From positions 1 to 64,000 of the forward strand of contig RDYL01000003.1 of assembly GCA_004293165.1 (NCBI GenBank): DNA of 64,000 nt, written 5' to 3'. Source of the DNA: Flavobacteriia bacterium. Lineage in GTDB: Bacteria; Bacteroidota; Bacteroidia; Flavobacteriales; Flavobacteriaceae. The position numbers and the translations under genes were made by a program. Under the pieces are notes generated by a model. That model was given only the letters and a program-made list of their open reading frames with translations. It had not been told where the DNA came from and did not search any database. Positions 8,528-19,352 of the stretch are shown one piece after another; the first letter of the stretch is position 1, and every line of letters starts with the position of its first letter.

Positions 8528-9568
8528 TCAGAACTCTAAAATGGCATCATAGTGTTTGTGGTGATTTTTAAATTCTTGAACACCCGCTTTGAAAGTCAGG
8601 TATTTTGCGCCATTTTTGTGATTGTTTTTACTAATTAGATACATGTAATGAAAATGTCGAGTAAGTTCTTTCCAACCAAACAAAAAACTGTGTTTTGGGT
8701 CATACATGTGAGTTGGTTCGCTAATTGCACCATTTATTTCAACAATTTGGAAATTTTCGCCTCGTGCTAAATCATCGAAATTTGAAAACATAATATCCAT
8801 TCGACCAAAATAAAAACCATCAATTTGACTGCAAATTTTATTAAAACTAGCGGTCATTTCAGGTGAAATTTTATCGCTTGCATCTACAAATTTTGTACCA
8901 CGGCAATGATTGCCATACGGAACCAAATTGATAGTTTCTCCGTCTTTTAATATAGTATTTATTTTGTCTTTAAATTCTTTTTCTAACGATTCTAATTGTA
9001 ATAAATAGCGCTTGTCTTGATGTAATAATTCACGTATGGTATTTTTGCCATTTCCGGTAAGAATCATAAATTCTTTGGATACTATTCCCGTTATTTTCCC
9101 TTCTTTGTTTGGTAATTGAACATAAAAAAGACCAATTTCATTTTCATAAGGAATTAGTTCTTGAATCAAAATGTTAAATTTTGCTTTTTTGATATAATTT
9201 TCTAATTCAACCGTACTGTATATTTTTTTTACAGCGGTTCCTCTCAATCCAATATCGGGCTTTACAATTAATGGATAGGTTATGTTAGTGGCATTTATTT
9301 TTTCAATAATTGAGGCTAAATTTTCTGATGGATTTACTAAAAGGGTTTTTGGATAATATTGGGGCGGAATTAAATCGTAAATTTCTTTTTTTGATTCCAT
9401 AAAGAAACCGCCATTTTTTATAGAAGGATTTGAAGCATTAAAATAAAAAAATGAACGCGTTCTTATGGCATAAAACAAATATTGAAAATAAACTGGAAAA
9501 TACACCACTTGGTATGGCCAGTATTCCCAATGGATAAGTTTGTGAAGAAAAAGATTAAATTTTGCCAT
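8528..9568 (-). CDS. ATP-grasp family protein
   Basis: This is a 346-residue protein with the ATP-grasp architecture. The stretch YPLIVKPDIGLRGTAV (about residues 97-112) matches the nucleotide-binding Lys and glycine-rich loop. QELIPYENEIGLFYV and, near the C-terminus, FQIVEINGAISEPTHMYDP look like the metal-binding Glu/Asn segment. D-alanine ligase is the closest well-known relative, but ddl is present elsewhere in this window, so this is likely another carboxylate-amine or carboxylate-alcohol ligase of unknown substrate. It ends the operon with the NRDE, DinB-like and msrB genes; the gap to the NRDE gene is only four bases. Confidence 0.75.
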   Translation of the reverse strand: MAKFNLFLHKLIHWEYWPYQVVYFPVYFQYLFYAIRTRSFFYFNASNPSIKNGGFFMESKKEIYDLIPPQYYPKTLLVNPSENLASIIEKINATNITYPLIVKPDIGLRGTAVKKIYSTVELENYIKKAKFNILIQELIPYENEIGLFYVQLPNKEGKITGIVSKEFMILTGNGKNTIRELLHQDKRYLLQLESLEKEFKDKINTILKDGETINLVPYGNHCRGTKFVDASDKISPEMTASFNKICSQIDGFYFGRMDIMFSNFDDLARGENFQIVEINGAISEPTHMYDPKHSFLFGWKELTRHFHYMYLISKNNHKNGAKYLTFKAGVQEFKNHHKHYDAILEF

Positions 9569-9572
9569 TCTA

Positions 9573-10247
9573 TTAATTGTATAAATCTAGATAAACCATC
9601 TCTATCTTCGAATTAAATACGATACATTGCGTAATGCTTATTGTTTTTAATTTGTTATTGCGATTAATCTGCAAGCCAAACTCTTTATTTTCAGATTTAG
9701 TAAATTGATGAAAATTTAAAATATCATTAGCACTTGGATTTTCATTTTTAAGACTGAAATCTGCAAACCATATAGCTCTTTCGGTTCTAATTTCTCTAGA
9801 ATATAGGGTAGAAGAAGACCAAATATGATGTTCTGTATTGGATAATTCTTCTATACTTTTTTCGATTTCATTCCATTGAAGTTGATAGAGTTTGTTGTTC
9901 TCAAAAAGGACCATGGTAAAAGGTTCAATTTCTGTTAAATCAATGTTTTTCCAACATTCTAAACTATCATTTTCACTAGCAATTTCTAAAACGATTAAAC
10001 CTCTACTTTTTCGATAAAAAGATTTTACAAGATGCTTTTCTTTTGCACCATTTAACAAAACCACTATTTTATTATTGGTATGGGCAATCCAAGTTCCGCC
10101 TGCTTTTGGATCTTTTGGAAATGTAATTTTTTTTCCGTCGATTTCGTATTCTTGCGGGGAAATTGCTTTTTCACGGCTTATTTTTTCATCTCTATTGGAT
10201 GTAATTATGCAACCTTGATTTGTTGGAATAAATGTTACTGTACACAT
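9573..10247 (-). CDS. NRDE family protein (TANGO2-like)
   Basis: This 224-residue protein starts MCTVTFIP and carries the family's name motif SNRDE near residue 17. The Cys at position 2 is the conserved residue that resembles an N-terminal nucleophile after Met removal. WIAHTNNKIVVLLNG is the next conserved block. The family includes eukaryotic TANGO2; its biochemical activity is not established. It overlaps the preceding DinB-like gene by 13 bases, so translation is probably coupled. It is cytoplasmic, with no signal peptide. Confidence 0.85.
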   Translation of the reverse strand: MCTVTFIPTNQGCIITSNRDEKISREKAISPQEYEIDGKKITFPKDPKAGGTWIAHTNNKIVVLLNGAKEKHLVKSFYRKSRGLIVLEIASENDSLECWKNIDLTEIEPFTMVLFENNKLYQLQWNEIEKSIEELSNTEHHIWSSSTLYSREIRTERAIWFADFSLKNENPSANDILNFHQFTKSENKEFGLQINRNNKLKTISITQCIVFNSKIEMVYLDLYN

Positions 10248-10723
10248 TGTTTTCGATATTCGAGTGTTGAAGGTGCAATTCCAAATGCATCAGCAACCTT
10301 GATATGAGGTAAGTTATGTAAAGCCACTTTTATAAGTGCTTGATGATGAATGCTGTGCTCTAAATTATATATTAATTCTCTAAAATAATTCGTTGGAAGT
10401 AATTCACATGTACTGTAACAATTATGAACTAATGAAAGAGATTTATTAGGTTTGTTTAATTCATCAAGATATTTTTCAAGTATTGAAATCGCATTATTTT
10501 TATTGGTTTGAATTAAAATATCTCGTTTTCTTTTGTCATAATTGATTATTCCATTTTCATAGTTTTCTATTAAACAACCAAACAATTCAATAATATGACG
10601 CATGTGTTCACCTATAGTTGCATTACTTAGCTCAGGATTTTGTTGCGTATATTCATTATTTGTTAGTTGACGAAGCAATTCAATGTTTTCTAAAAAATTG
10701 TTTTTTATATTTTGAATTAACAT
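10235..10723 (-). CDS. DinB-like metalloprotein
   Basis: A 162-residue all-helical protein of the DinB/YfiT type. Candidate metal ligands are His in IGEHMRHIIE and in EHSIHHQALIK, at the spacing usual for this fold. I chose the ATG at 10723; the longer frame begins at a TTG inside msrB and adds residues that do not look like the family. It lies five bases after the msrB stop and overlaps the NRDE gene. Family members include thiol-dependent transferases, but the substrate is unknown here. Confidence 0.75.
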   Translation of the reverse strand: MLIQNIKNNFLENIELLRQLTNNEYTQQNPELSNATIGEHMRHIIELFGCLIENYENGIINYDKRKRDILIQTNKNNAISILEKYLDELNKPNKSLSLVHNCYSTCELLPTNYFRELIYNLEHSIHHQALIKVALHNLPHIKVADAFGIAPSTLEYRKQCVQ

Positions 10724-10728
10724 AATCA

Positions 10729-11205
10729 CTATTTTGTTTCTGGAACAAATTTTATAGAAACGGAGTTCATGCAAAAACGTTGGCCTGTAGTTTCTTTTGG
10801 ACCATCATCAAAAATATGTCCTAAATGACCATCACATTTTGCACACAATACTTCTGTTCGCACCATGCCATAGCTCAAATCTTGAACATATTTTACCGAT
10901 CCTTTGATCGCTTTATCAAACGAAGGCCAGCCACAGTGCGAATCAAATTTGGTGTCTGATGTAAATAATTCATTTCCACAACCCGCACAAACGTATTTTC
11001 CTTTTTCAAAATGATCCCAATATTCGCCAGTAAAAGCTCTTTCAGTTCCTTTGTTTCTTAATACTTCATATTGTTCAGGAGTAAGTGCTGCTTTCCATTC
11101 AGCCTCTGTTTTTTTAGAATTTGAATTCATGGTTTTAGGTTCTTTAGATTGTGATTGGCACGATTGAAATGTTATAACAAGTAACAATAAACATATTTTT
11201 TTCAT
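10729..11205 (-). CDS. msrB: Peptide-methionine (R)-S-oxide reductase, lipoprotein
   Basis: This enzyme reduces the R form of methionine sulfoxide in proteins. Zinc-binding pairs CAGCG and [10 protein letters not shown] are visible, with the catalytic Cys in RFCMNSVS near the end. The N-terminus [16 protein letters not shown] looks like a lipoprotein signal with Cys16 as the lipidated residue, so the enzyme probably repairs periplasmic or outer-membrane proteins. The ATG at 11205 gives that signal; the longer frame starts with TTG at 11223. It is first in a tight run with the DinB-like, NRDE and ATP-grasp genes. Confidence 0.9.
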   Translation of the reverse strand: MKKICLLLLVITFQSCQSQSKEPKTMNSNSKKTEAEWKAALTPEQYEVLRNKGTERAFTGEYWDHFEKGKYVCAGCGNELFTSDTKFDSHCGWPSFDKAIKGSVKYVQDLSYGMVRTEVLCAKCDGHLGHIFDDGPKETTGQRFCMNSVSIKFVPETK

Positions 11206-11276
11206 AGCTAACAGTTTTTTCAAATTTAAAGGTAAGCATTCAAATAAAGTGTTAACTAAATTACAAAATATTTGAA

Positions 11277-11720
11277 TTAGGTATTAATTTCTAAATCTTT
11301 AATATAGTCTTCATTTTCATAGAAAAAACGTTCAAAAGCGTCCATTTTTGCTTCAAAGAACTCAAAAACACTATTCCATGTGTTTTTATTATTAATGCTT
11401 ATTCCTGTTTTTTCAACCCAAATGCGACTAATAATTTTTCCGTTTTCTAAATAAAAATTACGTTCAAAAATGGCATCTTCTAAATAGTCTTCCAAAAGAA
11501 TATTTTTTAACGATTCAACTTTTTCGTAATAAATTTTACGTTTTTCTTCGTCCTTTGGTTCTATATCAAGTAAAACTTGAGCTTTTTTATTATCAACATA
11601 AAACTTAAAAGTTACGTCTTTAATTTTGGTGTTGTAGAGTAACCATTTACGCGGATATTCGGCTGCAAAGGCAATCCAAAAGTCTTTTTTAATTTGAAGC
11701 GCTTCTTCTTTACTGAACAT
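11277..11720 (-). CDS. DUF4268-like protein
   Basis: This is a 147-residue cytoplasmic protein. The layout [19 protein letters not shown] at the start, [20 protein letters not shown] in the middle and [20 protein letters not shown] at the end matches the DUF4268 family, whose folds resemble parts of nucleases, but no catalytic residues can be named. It sits 71 bases upstream of msrB on the same strand and may head that operon. Function unknown. Confidence 0.7.
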   Translation of the reverse strand: MFSKEEALQIKKDFWIAFAAEYPRKWLLYNTKIKDVTFKFYVDNKKAQVLLDIEPKDEEKRKIYYEKVESLKNILLEDYLEDAIFERNFYLENGKIISRIWVEKTGISINNKNTWNSVFEFFEAKMDAFERFFYENEDYIKDLEINT

Positions 11721-11789
11721 ATTATTGGATTAGAATATTATTTTGTTTAAAAAAATAGCTACCTTTAAGGTTGCTAAAATTAGGTTGAT

Positions 11790-12431
11790 ATGCTTTTTTA
11801 TGATTTTATAAAACATATTCCAAAGATAGAAAAAGAAACGCTTCTTTCTGCAGATGCGCATGCAAAAATGGCGCCTTTAGAGCGAATTTCTTTTTTAAAA
11901 GAAGAAAATTACAAAGATAAAAATCCGAGAAAGGCTGCTGTCCTTATGCTTTTTTATCCTAAAAATGAGATGACTCATTTGGCATTAATTGTGCGAAATT
12001 CTTATCCAGGAGTACATTCTTCGCAAATAGGATTTCCAGGTGGTAAAGTGGAAGATTTTGATGCTAATTTAGAACAAACTGCATTAAGAGAAACACATGA
12101 AGAAGTTGGTATTCATCCTGATAAGGTACAGATTATTAAAGCTTTTAGTGAAATTTATATTCCGCCTAGTAATTTTTTGGTAGCGCCATTTATGGGGATT
12201 TCTCATGAAGAGTTGACTTTTATTCCCGACTTAGATGAAGTAAAAAGGGTTTTAGAATTTTCAATTGCTGATTTTTTAGACGAGAAAAGCATTACCAAAG
12301 TTAAAATGTCCACTTCTTATGCTACCGATATTGAAGTGCCTGCTTTTATGGTAGACAAATATGTTGTTTGGGGAGCTACTGCAATGATGATGAGTGAGTT
12401 AAAAGAAACAATTAAAAGCGCTTTGCTTTAG
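11790..12431 (+). CDS. CoA pyrophosphatase, NUDIX family
   Basis: This 213-residue NUDIX hydrolase likely cleaves CoA or its derivatives to phosphopantetheine and 3',5'-ADP. The NUDIX box starts at Gly84 (GGKVEDFDANLEQTALRETH, continuing EEVGI). Just before it is the CoA-pyrophosphatase signature LIVRNSYPGVHSSQIGFPGG. The start ATG at 11790 agrees with the usual family length. It is transcribed away from the DUF4268 gene, with about 70 bases between the two starts. Confidence 0.85.
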   Translation: MLFYDFIKHIPKIEKETLLSADAHAKMAPLERISFLKEENYKDKNPRKAAVLMLFYPKNEMTHLALIVRNSYPGVHSSQIGFPGGKVEDFDANLEQTALRETHEEVGIHPDKVQIIKAFSEIYIPPSNFLVAPFMGISHEELTFIPDLDEVKRVLEFSIADFLDEKSITKVKMSTSYATDIEVPAFMVDKYVVWGATAMMMSELKETIKSALL

Positions 12432-12510
12432 AATTTTATCTTCATTTTTTCACAGATTTGTTTAAAATGTTTTTTTATTTGAATTTTCTTTTTAAAATGC
12501 TCTATTTTAC

Positions 12511-12518
12511 TACTTTTG
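12511..12518 (+). promoter_or_regulatory. -7-like box upstream of the acyltransferase
   Basis: TACTTTTG matches the Bacteroidota -7 element TAnnTTTG, 31 bases before the ATG. No TTG lies at the standard upstream spacing, so support is moderate. Confidence 0.5.
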
Positions 12519-12549
12519 CGTTCTTACGTTGTTAAAAAGATAAAAAATT

Positions 12550-13359
12550 ATGGGATTATTTAAGAGAAATCCTTTTGGACATATATTATTTTTAAAGACT
12601 TGGTTAATTCGAATAGCAGGGTTTTTAACACATCGACGTTACCGATATTTTAACCAATTGCACATCGAAGGTTCTGAAATTATAAGAAGTTTGCCAGATA
12701 CGAATGTTTTATTTATTTCAAATCATCAAACTTATTTTGCCGATGTGGTAGCGATGTTTCATGTATTTAATGCAAGTTTGAAAGGAAGAGAAAATAACAT
12801 TAAAAATGTATTTTATTTGTGGAATCCAAAACTCAATATGTATTATGTTGCCGCAAAAGAAACCATGCAAGAAGGTTTATTGCCAAGAATATTAGCTTAT
12901 GCGGGTGCAATTACCGTTGAAAGAACTTGGCGCGCTAAAGGAAAAGATGTGACCGAAAAAAAAGAAGTAAATCCTAATGATACAGAGAACATTAAAATTG
13001 CTTTAGAAGACGGATGGGTAATTACTTTTCCTCAAGGTACTACACGTTCGTTTAAACCAGTTAGAAAAGGAACTGCTCATATTATTTTACAACATAAACC
13101 AATAGTTGTTCCCATCGTAATTGATGGTTTTCGAAGATCTTTTGATAGAAAAGGATTGATGATCAAGAAAAAAGGAATTTTGCAATCGATGGTGATTAAA
13201 GAACCATTAAAAATTGATTACGAAAATGCAACAGTAGATGAAGTAGTAGAAATGATTGAATTTGCAATTGAACAACACCCTTCGTTATTAAAAGTTATTC
13301 CTACAGAAGTTATAGAGGAACAAGCAAAATTAGATCGCGAAAGAATGTGGAAATATTAA
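12550..13359 (+). CDS. PlsC-type 1-acyl-glycerol-3-phosphate acyltransferase
   Basis: This is a 269-residue acyltransferase of phospholipid synthesis. The catalytic block reads SNHQTYFADV, with His59 and Asp65. The usual spacing is HX4D; here five residues separate the two. The FPxGTR block is also one residue longer, reading FPQGTTRS. A third block, PIVVPIVIDGFRRSF, fits the family. The consistent one-residue change at both motifs suggests a lineage-specific subfamily, not damage. It probably acts at the inner membrane face. Substrate specificity cannot be told. Confidence 0.8.
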   Translation: MGLFKRNPFGHILFLKTWLIRIAGFLTHRRYRYFNQLHIEGSEIIRSLPDTNVLFISNHQTYFADVVAMFHVFNASLKGRENNIKNVFYLWNPKLNMYYVAAKETMQEGLLPRILAYAGAITVERTWRAKGKDVTEKKEVNPNDTENIKIALEDGWVITFPQGTTRSFKPVRKGTAHIILQHKPIVVPIVIDGFRRSFDRKGLMIKKKGILQSMVIKEPLKIDYENATVDEVVEMIEFAIEQHPSLLKVIPTEVIEEQAKLDRERMWKY

Positions 13360-13420
13360 TAAAAAGGTGTAATTCAATTTTAATAAAAGTATTGATTAAT
13401 TATATTTAAATTTATATAAA

Positions 13421-13453
13421 AAACCCCGAAAAGTTGTTTACTTTTTGGGGTTT
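13421..13453. terminator. Bidirectional terminator between acyltransferase and icd
   Basis: AAACCCCGAAAAG at 13421-13433 pairs with CTTTTTGGGGTTT at 13441-13453. It separates two convergent genes and can serve both. Confidence 0.75.
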
Positions 13454-13476
13454 AAAATTAAAAAATATAATATGAT

Positions 13477-15711
<2,235 letters not shown>

Positions 15712-15803
15712 TTATGTTTGAATATAATTTGTTAAATCTGCCAAATATAAGAATTTTGAGAGAAATAATTTGGGATAAATGCTTAAATCTTGCATAAAGT
15801 TCA

Positions 15804-15836
15804 ATAAAAAAGCCACAACAATGTTGTGGCTTTTTA
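15804..15836 (-). terminator. rplS terminator
   Basis: AAAAAGCCACAACA pairs with TGTTGTGGCTTTTT. On the minus strand it comes right after the rplS stop at 15855 and ends in a T-run. Confidence 0.85.
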
Positions 15837-15854
15837 TGATTGAGAAAGTACAAA

Positions 15855-16211
15855 TTAGTTTTTGTATCTTCTTTCTTTGATTTTTGCTTTTTTACCTGTA
15901 AGATCTCTAAAGTAGTAGATACGAGCTCTACGAACTTTACCTCTTTGGTTCACTTCAACTTTTTGTAAAGCAGGTAAGTTTACTGGGAAGATACGCTCAA
16001 CACCAATAGCTCCTGACATTTTACGGATTGTAAAAGTTTCAGTTGCTCCAGCACCTCTTCTTTGGATTACAACTCCTTTGAAGAACTGAGTTCTAGTTTT
16101 TTCACCCTCTTTAATTTCATAATACACAGTGATAGTATCACCAGCTCCGAAATCAGGGAAATCTTTTTTTGTTACAAATTCGCTATTAACGAAATCAACT
16201 AAATTTGACAT
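15855..16211 (-). CDS. rplS: 50S ribosomal protein L19
   Basis: This 118-residue protein sits at the 30S-50S interface. The blocks FGAGDTITVYYEIKEGEKTR, FKGVVIQRRGAGATETFTIR and RRARIYYFRDLTGKKAKIKE identify L19. It follows trmD on the same strand, the usual neighbourhood, but 185 bases separate the two and rplS has its own consensus promoter and leader, so it can be expressed independently. Confidence 0.97.
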   Translation of the reverse strand: MSNLVDFVNSEFVTKKDFPDFGAGDTITVYYEIKEGEKTRTQFFKGVVIQRRGAGATETFTIRKMSGAIGVERIFPVNLPALQKVEVNQRGKVRRARIYYFRDLTGKKAKIKERRYKN

Positions 16212-16278
16212 AGTCTTTAATTATAATAGTTTGATTCAAAGCAACATACACGTCTATCGCCAGAGGTTGATTCAAAGT
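16212..16278 (-). promoter_or_regulatory. rplS 5' leader, candidate L19 autoregulatory element
   Basis: The predicted transcript starts near 16278 and has a leader of about 65 bases. It contains two copies of CTTTGAATCAA (on the plus strand TTGATTCAAAG at 16231-16241 and 16267-16277). The element is nearly self-complementary, so the two copies can pair and enclose the middle of the leader. Ribosomal-protein leaders that bind their own product have been proposed for flavobacterial L19; whether this matches that model was not tested. Confidence 0.5.
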
Positions 16279-16283
16279 GGGTG

Positions 16284-16313
16284 CAAAATTACAAATTTAT
16301 TTTATATATACAA
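16284..16313 (-). promoter_or_regulatory. rplS promoter, TTG-N19-TAATTTTG
   Basis: On the minus strand TTG (16313-16311) is followed by exactly 19 bases and TAATTTTG (16291-16284). Both boxes and the spacing match the Bacteroidota housekeeping promoter TTG-N19-TAnnTTTG. Confidence 0.8.
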
Positions 16314-16396
16314 CTTTTTTCTCAGTTTTTAGTTTCGGTTTTCAGAACTATTTTTTAAATTAAATAGCGACTGCCAACTGCTACTGAACACTGCGA

Positions 16397-17074
16397 CTAA
16401 TCCTCCAGTAAATCAGGTCTCCTGTTCTTGGTATGTTCGTACGCCATGTCTTCACGCCATTTTTCAATTTTGGCGAAATTTCCACTTAATAAAACTTCGG
16501 GTACTTTTAATCCGTTATAGTCGGCTGGGCGTGTATAAATAGGAGGTGATAATAAATTGTCTTGAAAACTATCTGTTAAAGCCGAAGTTTCATCACTCAA
16601 AACCCCAGGAATCAATCGGATAATGGCATCGCAAAACACAATAGCTCCAATTTCGCCACCACTCAATACATAATCTCCAATTGAAATTTCACGTGTAATG
16701 TGCATGTCACGTACTCTTTGGTCTACACCTTTATAATGCCCACACAAAATCAATATATTTTCATACATCGAAATCGAGTTGGCCATTTTTTGGTTTAAAG
16801 TTTCTCCATCTGGCGTCATGTAGATGATTTCGTCGTAGGTTCTTTCGCTTTTTAGTTTCGAAATACAAGCGTCAATTGGTTGAACAGACATCACCATTCC
16901 GGCACCGCCACCAAACTGATAATCGTCTACACTCCTTTGTTTGTTAGTAGTGTAGTCTCTTAAATTATGAAAATGAACTTCGACCAAACCTTTTTCAATG
17001 GCACGTTTCATAATAGAAGCCTCAAACGGACTTCGCATTAATTCGGGTAAAACTGTAATAATATCAATTCGCAT
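16397..17074 (-). CDS. trmD: tRNA (guanine-37-N1)-methyltransferase
   Basis: This 225-residue SPOUT enzyme methylates G37 next to the anticodon and prevents frameshifting. [13 protein letters not shown] at the start, [12 protein letters not shown], and the knot region [18 protein letters not shown] are diagnostic. The ATG at 17074 lies only four bases after a TATCTTTG box, which predicts a leaderless mRNA. Upstream, the methyltransferase gene ends at 17092, so the promoter overlaps its end. Confidence 0.96.
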   Translation of the reverse strand: MRIDIITVLPELMRSPFEASIMKRAIEKGLVEVHFHNLRDYTTNKQRSVDDYQFGGGAGMVMSVQPIDACISKLKSERTYDEIIYMTPDGETLNQKMANSISMYENILILCGHYKGVDQRVRDMHITREISIGDYVLSGGEIGAIVFCDAIIRLIPGVLSDETSALTDSFQDNLLSPPIYTRPADYNGLKVPEVLLSGNFAKIEKWREDMAYEHTKNRRPDLLED

Positions 17075-17078
17075 GGTG

Positions 17079-17086
17079 CAAAGATA
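17079..17086 (-). promoter_or_regulatory. -7-like box of trmD, four bases from ATG
   Basis: On the minus strand TATCTTTG is followed by CACC and the trmD ATG. Because the box is centred near -7, the start of transcription would fall on or next to the ATG. No clear TTG was found upstream at the standard spacing. Confidence 0.55.
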
Positions 17087-17091
17087 ACAGA

Positions 17092-17889
17092 TTATTTTTT
17101 AGTTGTCGAAAGGGAATACACCATTGGAATTTTGTTTTCCAAATGTTTAATTCGGAATTTATTGGATTCAAATTCTTCAGTTTGATTGAAACAATTGTAT
17201 GGAGAATAATCAAATTCGTTATAACAATTTAATTCCAAATTGTTTGTAATCAAAGCGTTTAAAAGTTCTGAGGTGGGATGATTCCAAGTGATGGTTTGTG
17301 TTGAAATTTCAGCTTCTCTATTTGCGTAAGTGCCCGATTCATCTTCAATAATTTCTTCGGTATTGAAATAATTATAAAAAACTTCTTTGAAATCATTATC
17401 AAACATCCAAACTACGGGATGAAAATCGGCCATAACAAATTTTCCACCTGGTTTTAAAAAGTGTGAAATTACCTTAGCCCATTGATCTAGATTGGGTAAC
17501 CAACCAATAGTTCCATAACTGGTAAAAACAATATCAAATTTTTCATCTAAATGATTGGGAGCGTCATATATATCACAACAAACGAACGTGGCATCTAAAT
17601 TTAATTTTTCATTTATTTCTCTGGCTCTTTCAATGGCTTTGTCAGATAAATCTACACCAGTAGCTTTTGCGCCCATTCTTGAAAATGTCATAGTGTCTTG
17701 ACCAAAATGACATTGTAAGTGTAAAATCTTTTTTCCTTTTACATCGCCAAGTAATTCTAATTCTATAGCATTTAAGGTTGATTTTCCGTTCAGAAAACCC
17801 TCCATATCATAAAAATCGGAGTCAATATGCACATCGACTTTGTTGTTCCATGTTTCTTTGTTGATGTTGATGTAATCTTTCGCTTCCAC
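17092..17889 (-). CDS. Class I SAM-dependent methyltransferase
   Basis: This is a protein of about 265 residues with a SAM-binding Rossmann fold. The motif [20 protein letters not shown] is motif [15 protein letters not shown] follows, and [20 protein letters not shown] is the post-I region. No ATG is available in frame before the domain. I chose GTG at 17889 (Val-Glu-Ala-Lys); TTG at 17898 is the alternative. The longer open frame runs into the divergent isomerase gene and must be false. A TAGATTTG box on the minus strand at 17917-17910 would give a leader of about 15 bases. The substrate is unknown. Confidence 0.75.
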   Translation of the reverse strand: MEAKDYININKETWNNKVDVHIDSDFYDMEGFLNGKSTLNAIELELLGDVKGKKILHLQCHFGQDTMTFSRMGAKATGVDLSDKAIERAREINEKLNLDATFVCCDIYDAPNHLDEKFDIVFTSYGTIGWLPNLDQWAKVISHFLKPGGKFVMADFHPVVWMFDNDFKEVFYNYFNTEEIIEDESGTYANREAEISTQTITWNHPTSELLNALITNNLELNCYNEFDYSPYNCFNQTEEFESNKFRIKHLENKIPMVYSLSTTKK

Positions 17890-17929
17890 AGTATTCAATT
17901 TTTGTATATCAAATCTACTATTTATTTTG

Positions 17930-17937
17930 TAATTTTG
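17930..17937 (+). promoter_or_regulatory. -7-like box of the cyclophilin-FKBP gene
   Basis: TAATTTTG lies 25 bases before the ATG at 17963, back to back with the -7-like box of the divergent methyltransferase. Confidence 0.5.
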
Positions 17938-17962
17938 CACTTTCAAATTAAAAAACAAAACA

Positions 17963-18895
17963 ATGGAAAACGGAATATACGCTAAATTTAACACTGCAAA
18001 AGGTGCTATTTTAGTAAAATTAACACACGATTTAACACCTGGAACAGTAGGTAACTTTGTAGGATTAGCAGAAGGTCAATTAGAAAATTCGGCTAGACCA
18101 ATGGGAAAACCTTATTATGATGGATTAAAATTTCACCGTGTAATTCCTGATTTTATGATACAAGGTGGTTGTCCTCAAGGGCAAGGAACAGGTGGTCCTG
18201 GTTACAACTTTGACGATGAGTTTCACCCAAGTTTAAAACACGACAAACCAGGTGTTTTATCTATGGCTAATGCTGGACCTGGCACGAATGGTTCTCAGTT
18301 TTTTATTACACATGTTCCAACAAATTGGTTAGATGGAAAACACACTGTTTTTGGACATGTAATTGAAGGACAAGATGTGGTTGATGCTGTTGCAGGTGAC
18401 GATGCTTTAGAAAGTATTGAAATCATTAGAGTTGGAGATGAAGCTCAAAAATGGAATGCAGTAGAAGCTTTCAGAACATTTGAAGGTTCTAGAGCGAAAA
18501 GAATTGCTGAGCAAAAAAAAATGGCAGAGGAAGCTTTAGAAAAATTAGCTGCTGGTTTTCAAAAGACTGAAAGTGGTTTACGTTACCAAATCATTCAAAA
18601 AGGAAGTGGTAAACAAGCTGAAAAAGGTAAAAAAGTATCTGTTCACTACCAAGGAGCTTTAGAAAACGGACAAGTTTTTGATTCATCTTACAAAAGAAAA
18701 CAACCTATTGAATTTCAATTAGGAGTTGGGCAAGTTATTGAAGGATGGGACGAAGGTATTGCTTTATTAAAAGTGGGAGATAAAGCTCGTTTTGTGATTC
18801 CTTCTTATTTAGGATATGGTTCTAGAGGTGCTGGAGGAGTAATTCCACCAGATGCAACTTTAGTTTTTGACGTTGAATTAATGGATTTGAAGTAA
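17963..18895 (+). CDS. Fused cyclophilin-FKBP peptidyl-prolyl isomerase
   Basis: This 310-residue protein joins two unrelated prolyl isomerase families. Residues about 1-150 are a cyclophilin ([41 protein letters not shown]). A charged helical linker (about 165-190, [20 protein letters not shown]) leads to an FKBP domain at about 195-310 ([51 protein letters not shown]). No signal peptide, so it acts in the cytoplasm. Dual-family immunophilins of this order (CFBP) have been described for Flavobacterium and other bacteria. It would help fold proteins by two routes. Confidence 0.92.
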   Translation: MENGIYAKFNTAKGAILVKLTHDLTPGTVGNFVGLAEGQLENSARPMGKPYYDGLKFHRVIPDFMIQGGCPQGQGTGGPGYNFDDEFHPSLKHDKPGVLSMANAGPGTNGSQFFITHVPTNWLDGKHTVFGHVIEGQDVVDAVAGDDALESIEIIRVGDEAQKWNAVEAFRTFEGSRAKRIAEQKKMAEEALEKLAAGFQKTESGLRYQIIQKGSGKQAEKGKKVSVHYQGALENGQVFDSSYKRKQPIEFQLGVGQVIEGWDEGIALLKVGDKARFVIPSYLGYGSRGAGGVIPPDATLVFDVELMDLK

Positions 18896-18916
18896 TTATT
18901 ATTCATAATCGATATA

Positions 18917-18948
18917 AAATCCCAAAAACATTTTTTTGGGATTTTTTT
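18917..18948 (+). terminator. Terminator after the cyclophilin-FKBP gene
   Basis: AAATCCCAAAAA pairs with TTTTTGGGATTT, followed by T residues. Confidence 0.75.
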
Positions 18949-18979
18949 ATATATTTACCCATCAAACTAATCTTAAAAT

Positions 18980-19282
18980 ATGAAAATTAAAATTATTGCA
19001 ATTGTCCTTTTAGGAACTTTTATTTATTCGTGTTCACCTAAAGTTATTCAGCCAGAAGCTCCAAAAATTGATGTTGCTGCTATTGTTATTGAAACACCTC
19101 TAACGGCAGAATTAGCAGAAGGTAAAGCTCTTTTTGTAAATAATTGTGGTAAATGTCACAATTTATACGATGCAAAAGATTTTAATGCAGAACAATGGAA
19201 GCCTATCATGTTAAGAATGCAACAGGAAGCTAAAATTTCAGATGAAGAAAGAGAAAAGATATACGCTTATCTAACAAAATAA
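18980..19282 (+). CDS. Small lipoprotein c-type cytochrome
   Basis: This 100-residue protein has a lipoprotein signal ending IYSC (Cys18) and one haem-binding motif CGKCH (Cys56, Cys59, His60). A distal Met ligand is likely in PIMLRMQQEAK. It is a membrane-anchored electron carrier facing the periplasm. It has terminators on both sides, so it is probably transcribed alone. No oxidase or dehydrogenase gene is next to it, so the partner is unknown. Confidence 0.85.
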   Translation: MKIKIIAIVLLGTFIYSCSPKVIQPEAPKIDVAAIVIETPLTAELAEGKALFVNNCGKCHNLYDAKDFNAEQWKPIMLRMQQEAKISDEEREKIYAYLTK

Positions 19283-19288
19283 TAAAAG

Positions 19289-19316
19289 TATCCGTCAATT
19301 GGCGGATATTTTTTTG
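19289..19316 (+). terminator. Terminator after the cytochrome gene
   Basis: TATCCGTCAATTGGCGGATA forms a hairpin with one wobble, followed by a T-run. Confidence 0.75.
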
Positions 19317-19352
19317 GTATTGTTTTTGTATTTTTACCAATAATTTAAATAT

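Noticed and set aside
10724..10774. N-terminal extension of the DinB-like protein from a TTG
   Set aside because: It lies within msrB, has no promoter-like box, and the added residues do not fit the fold.
17890..17994. N-terminal extension of the methyltransferase into the isomerase gene
   Set aside because: It begins with GTG inside the divergent isomerase coding region and crosses both -7 boxes.
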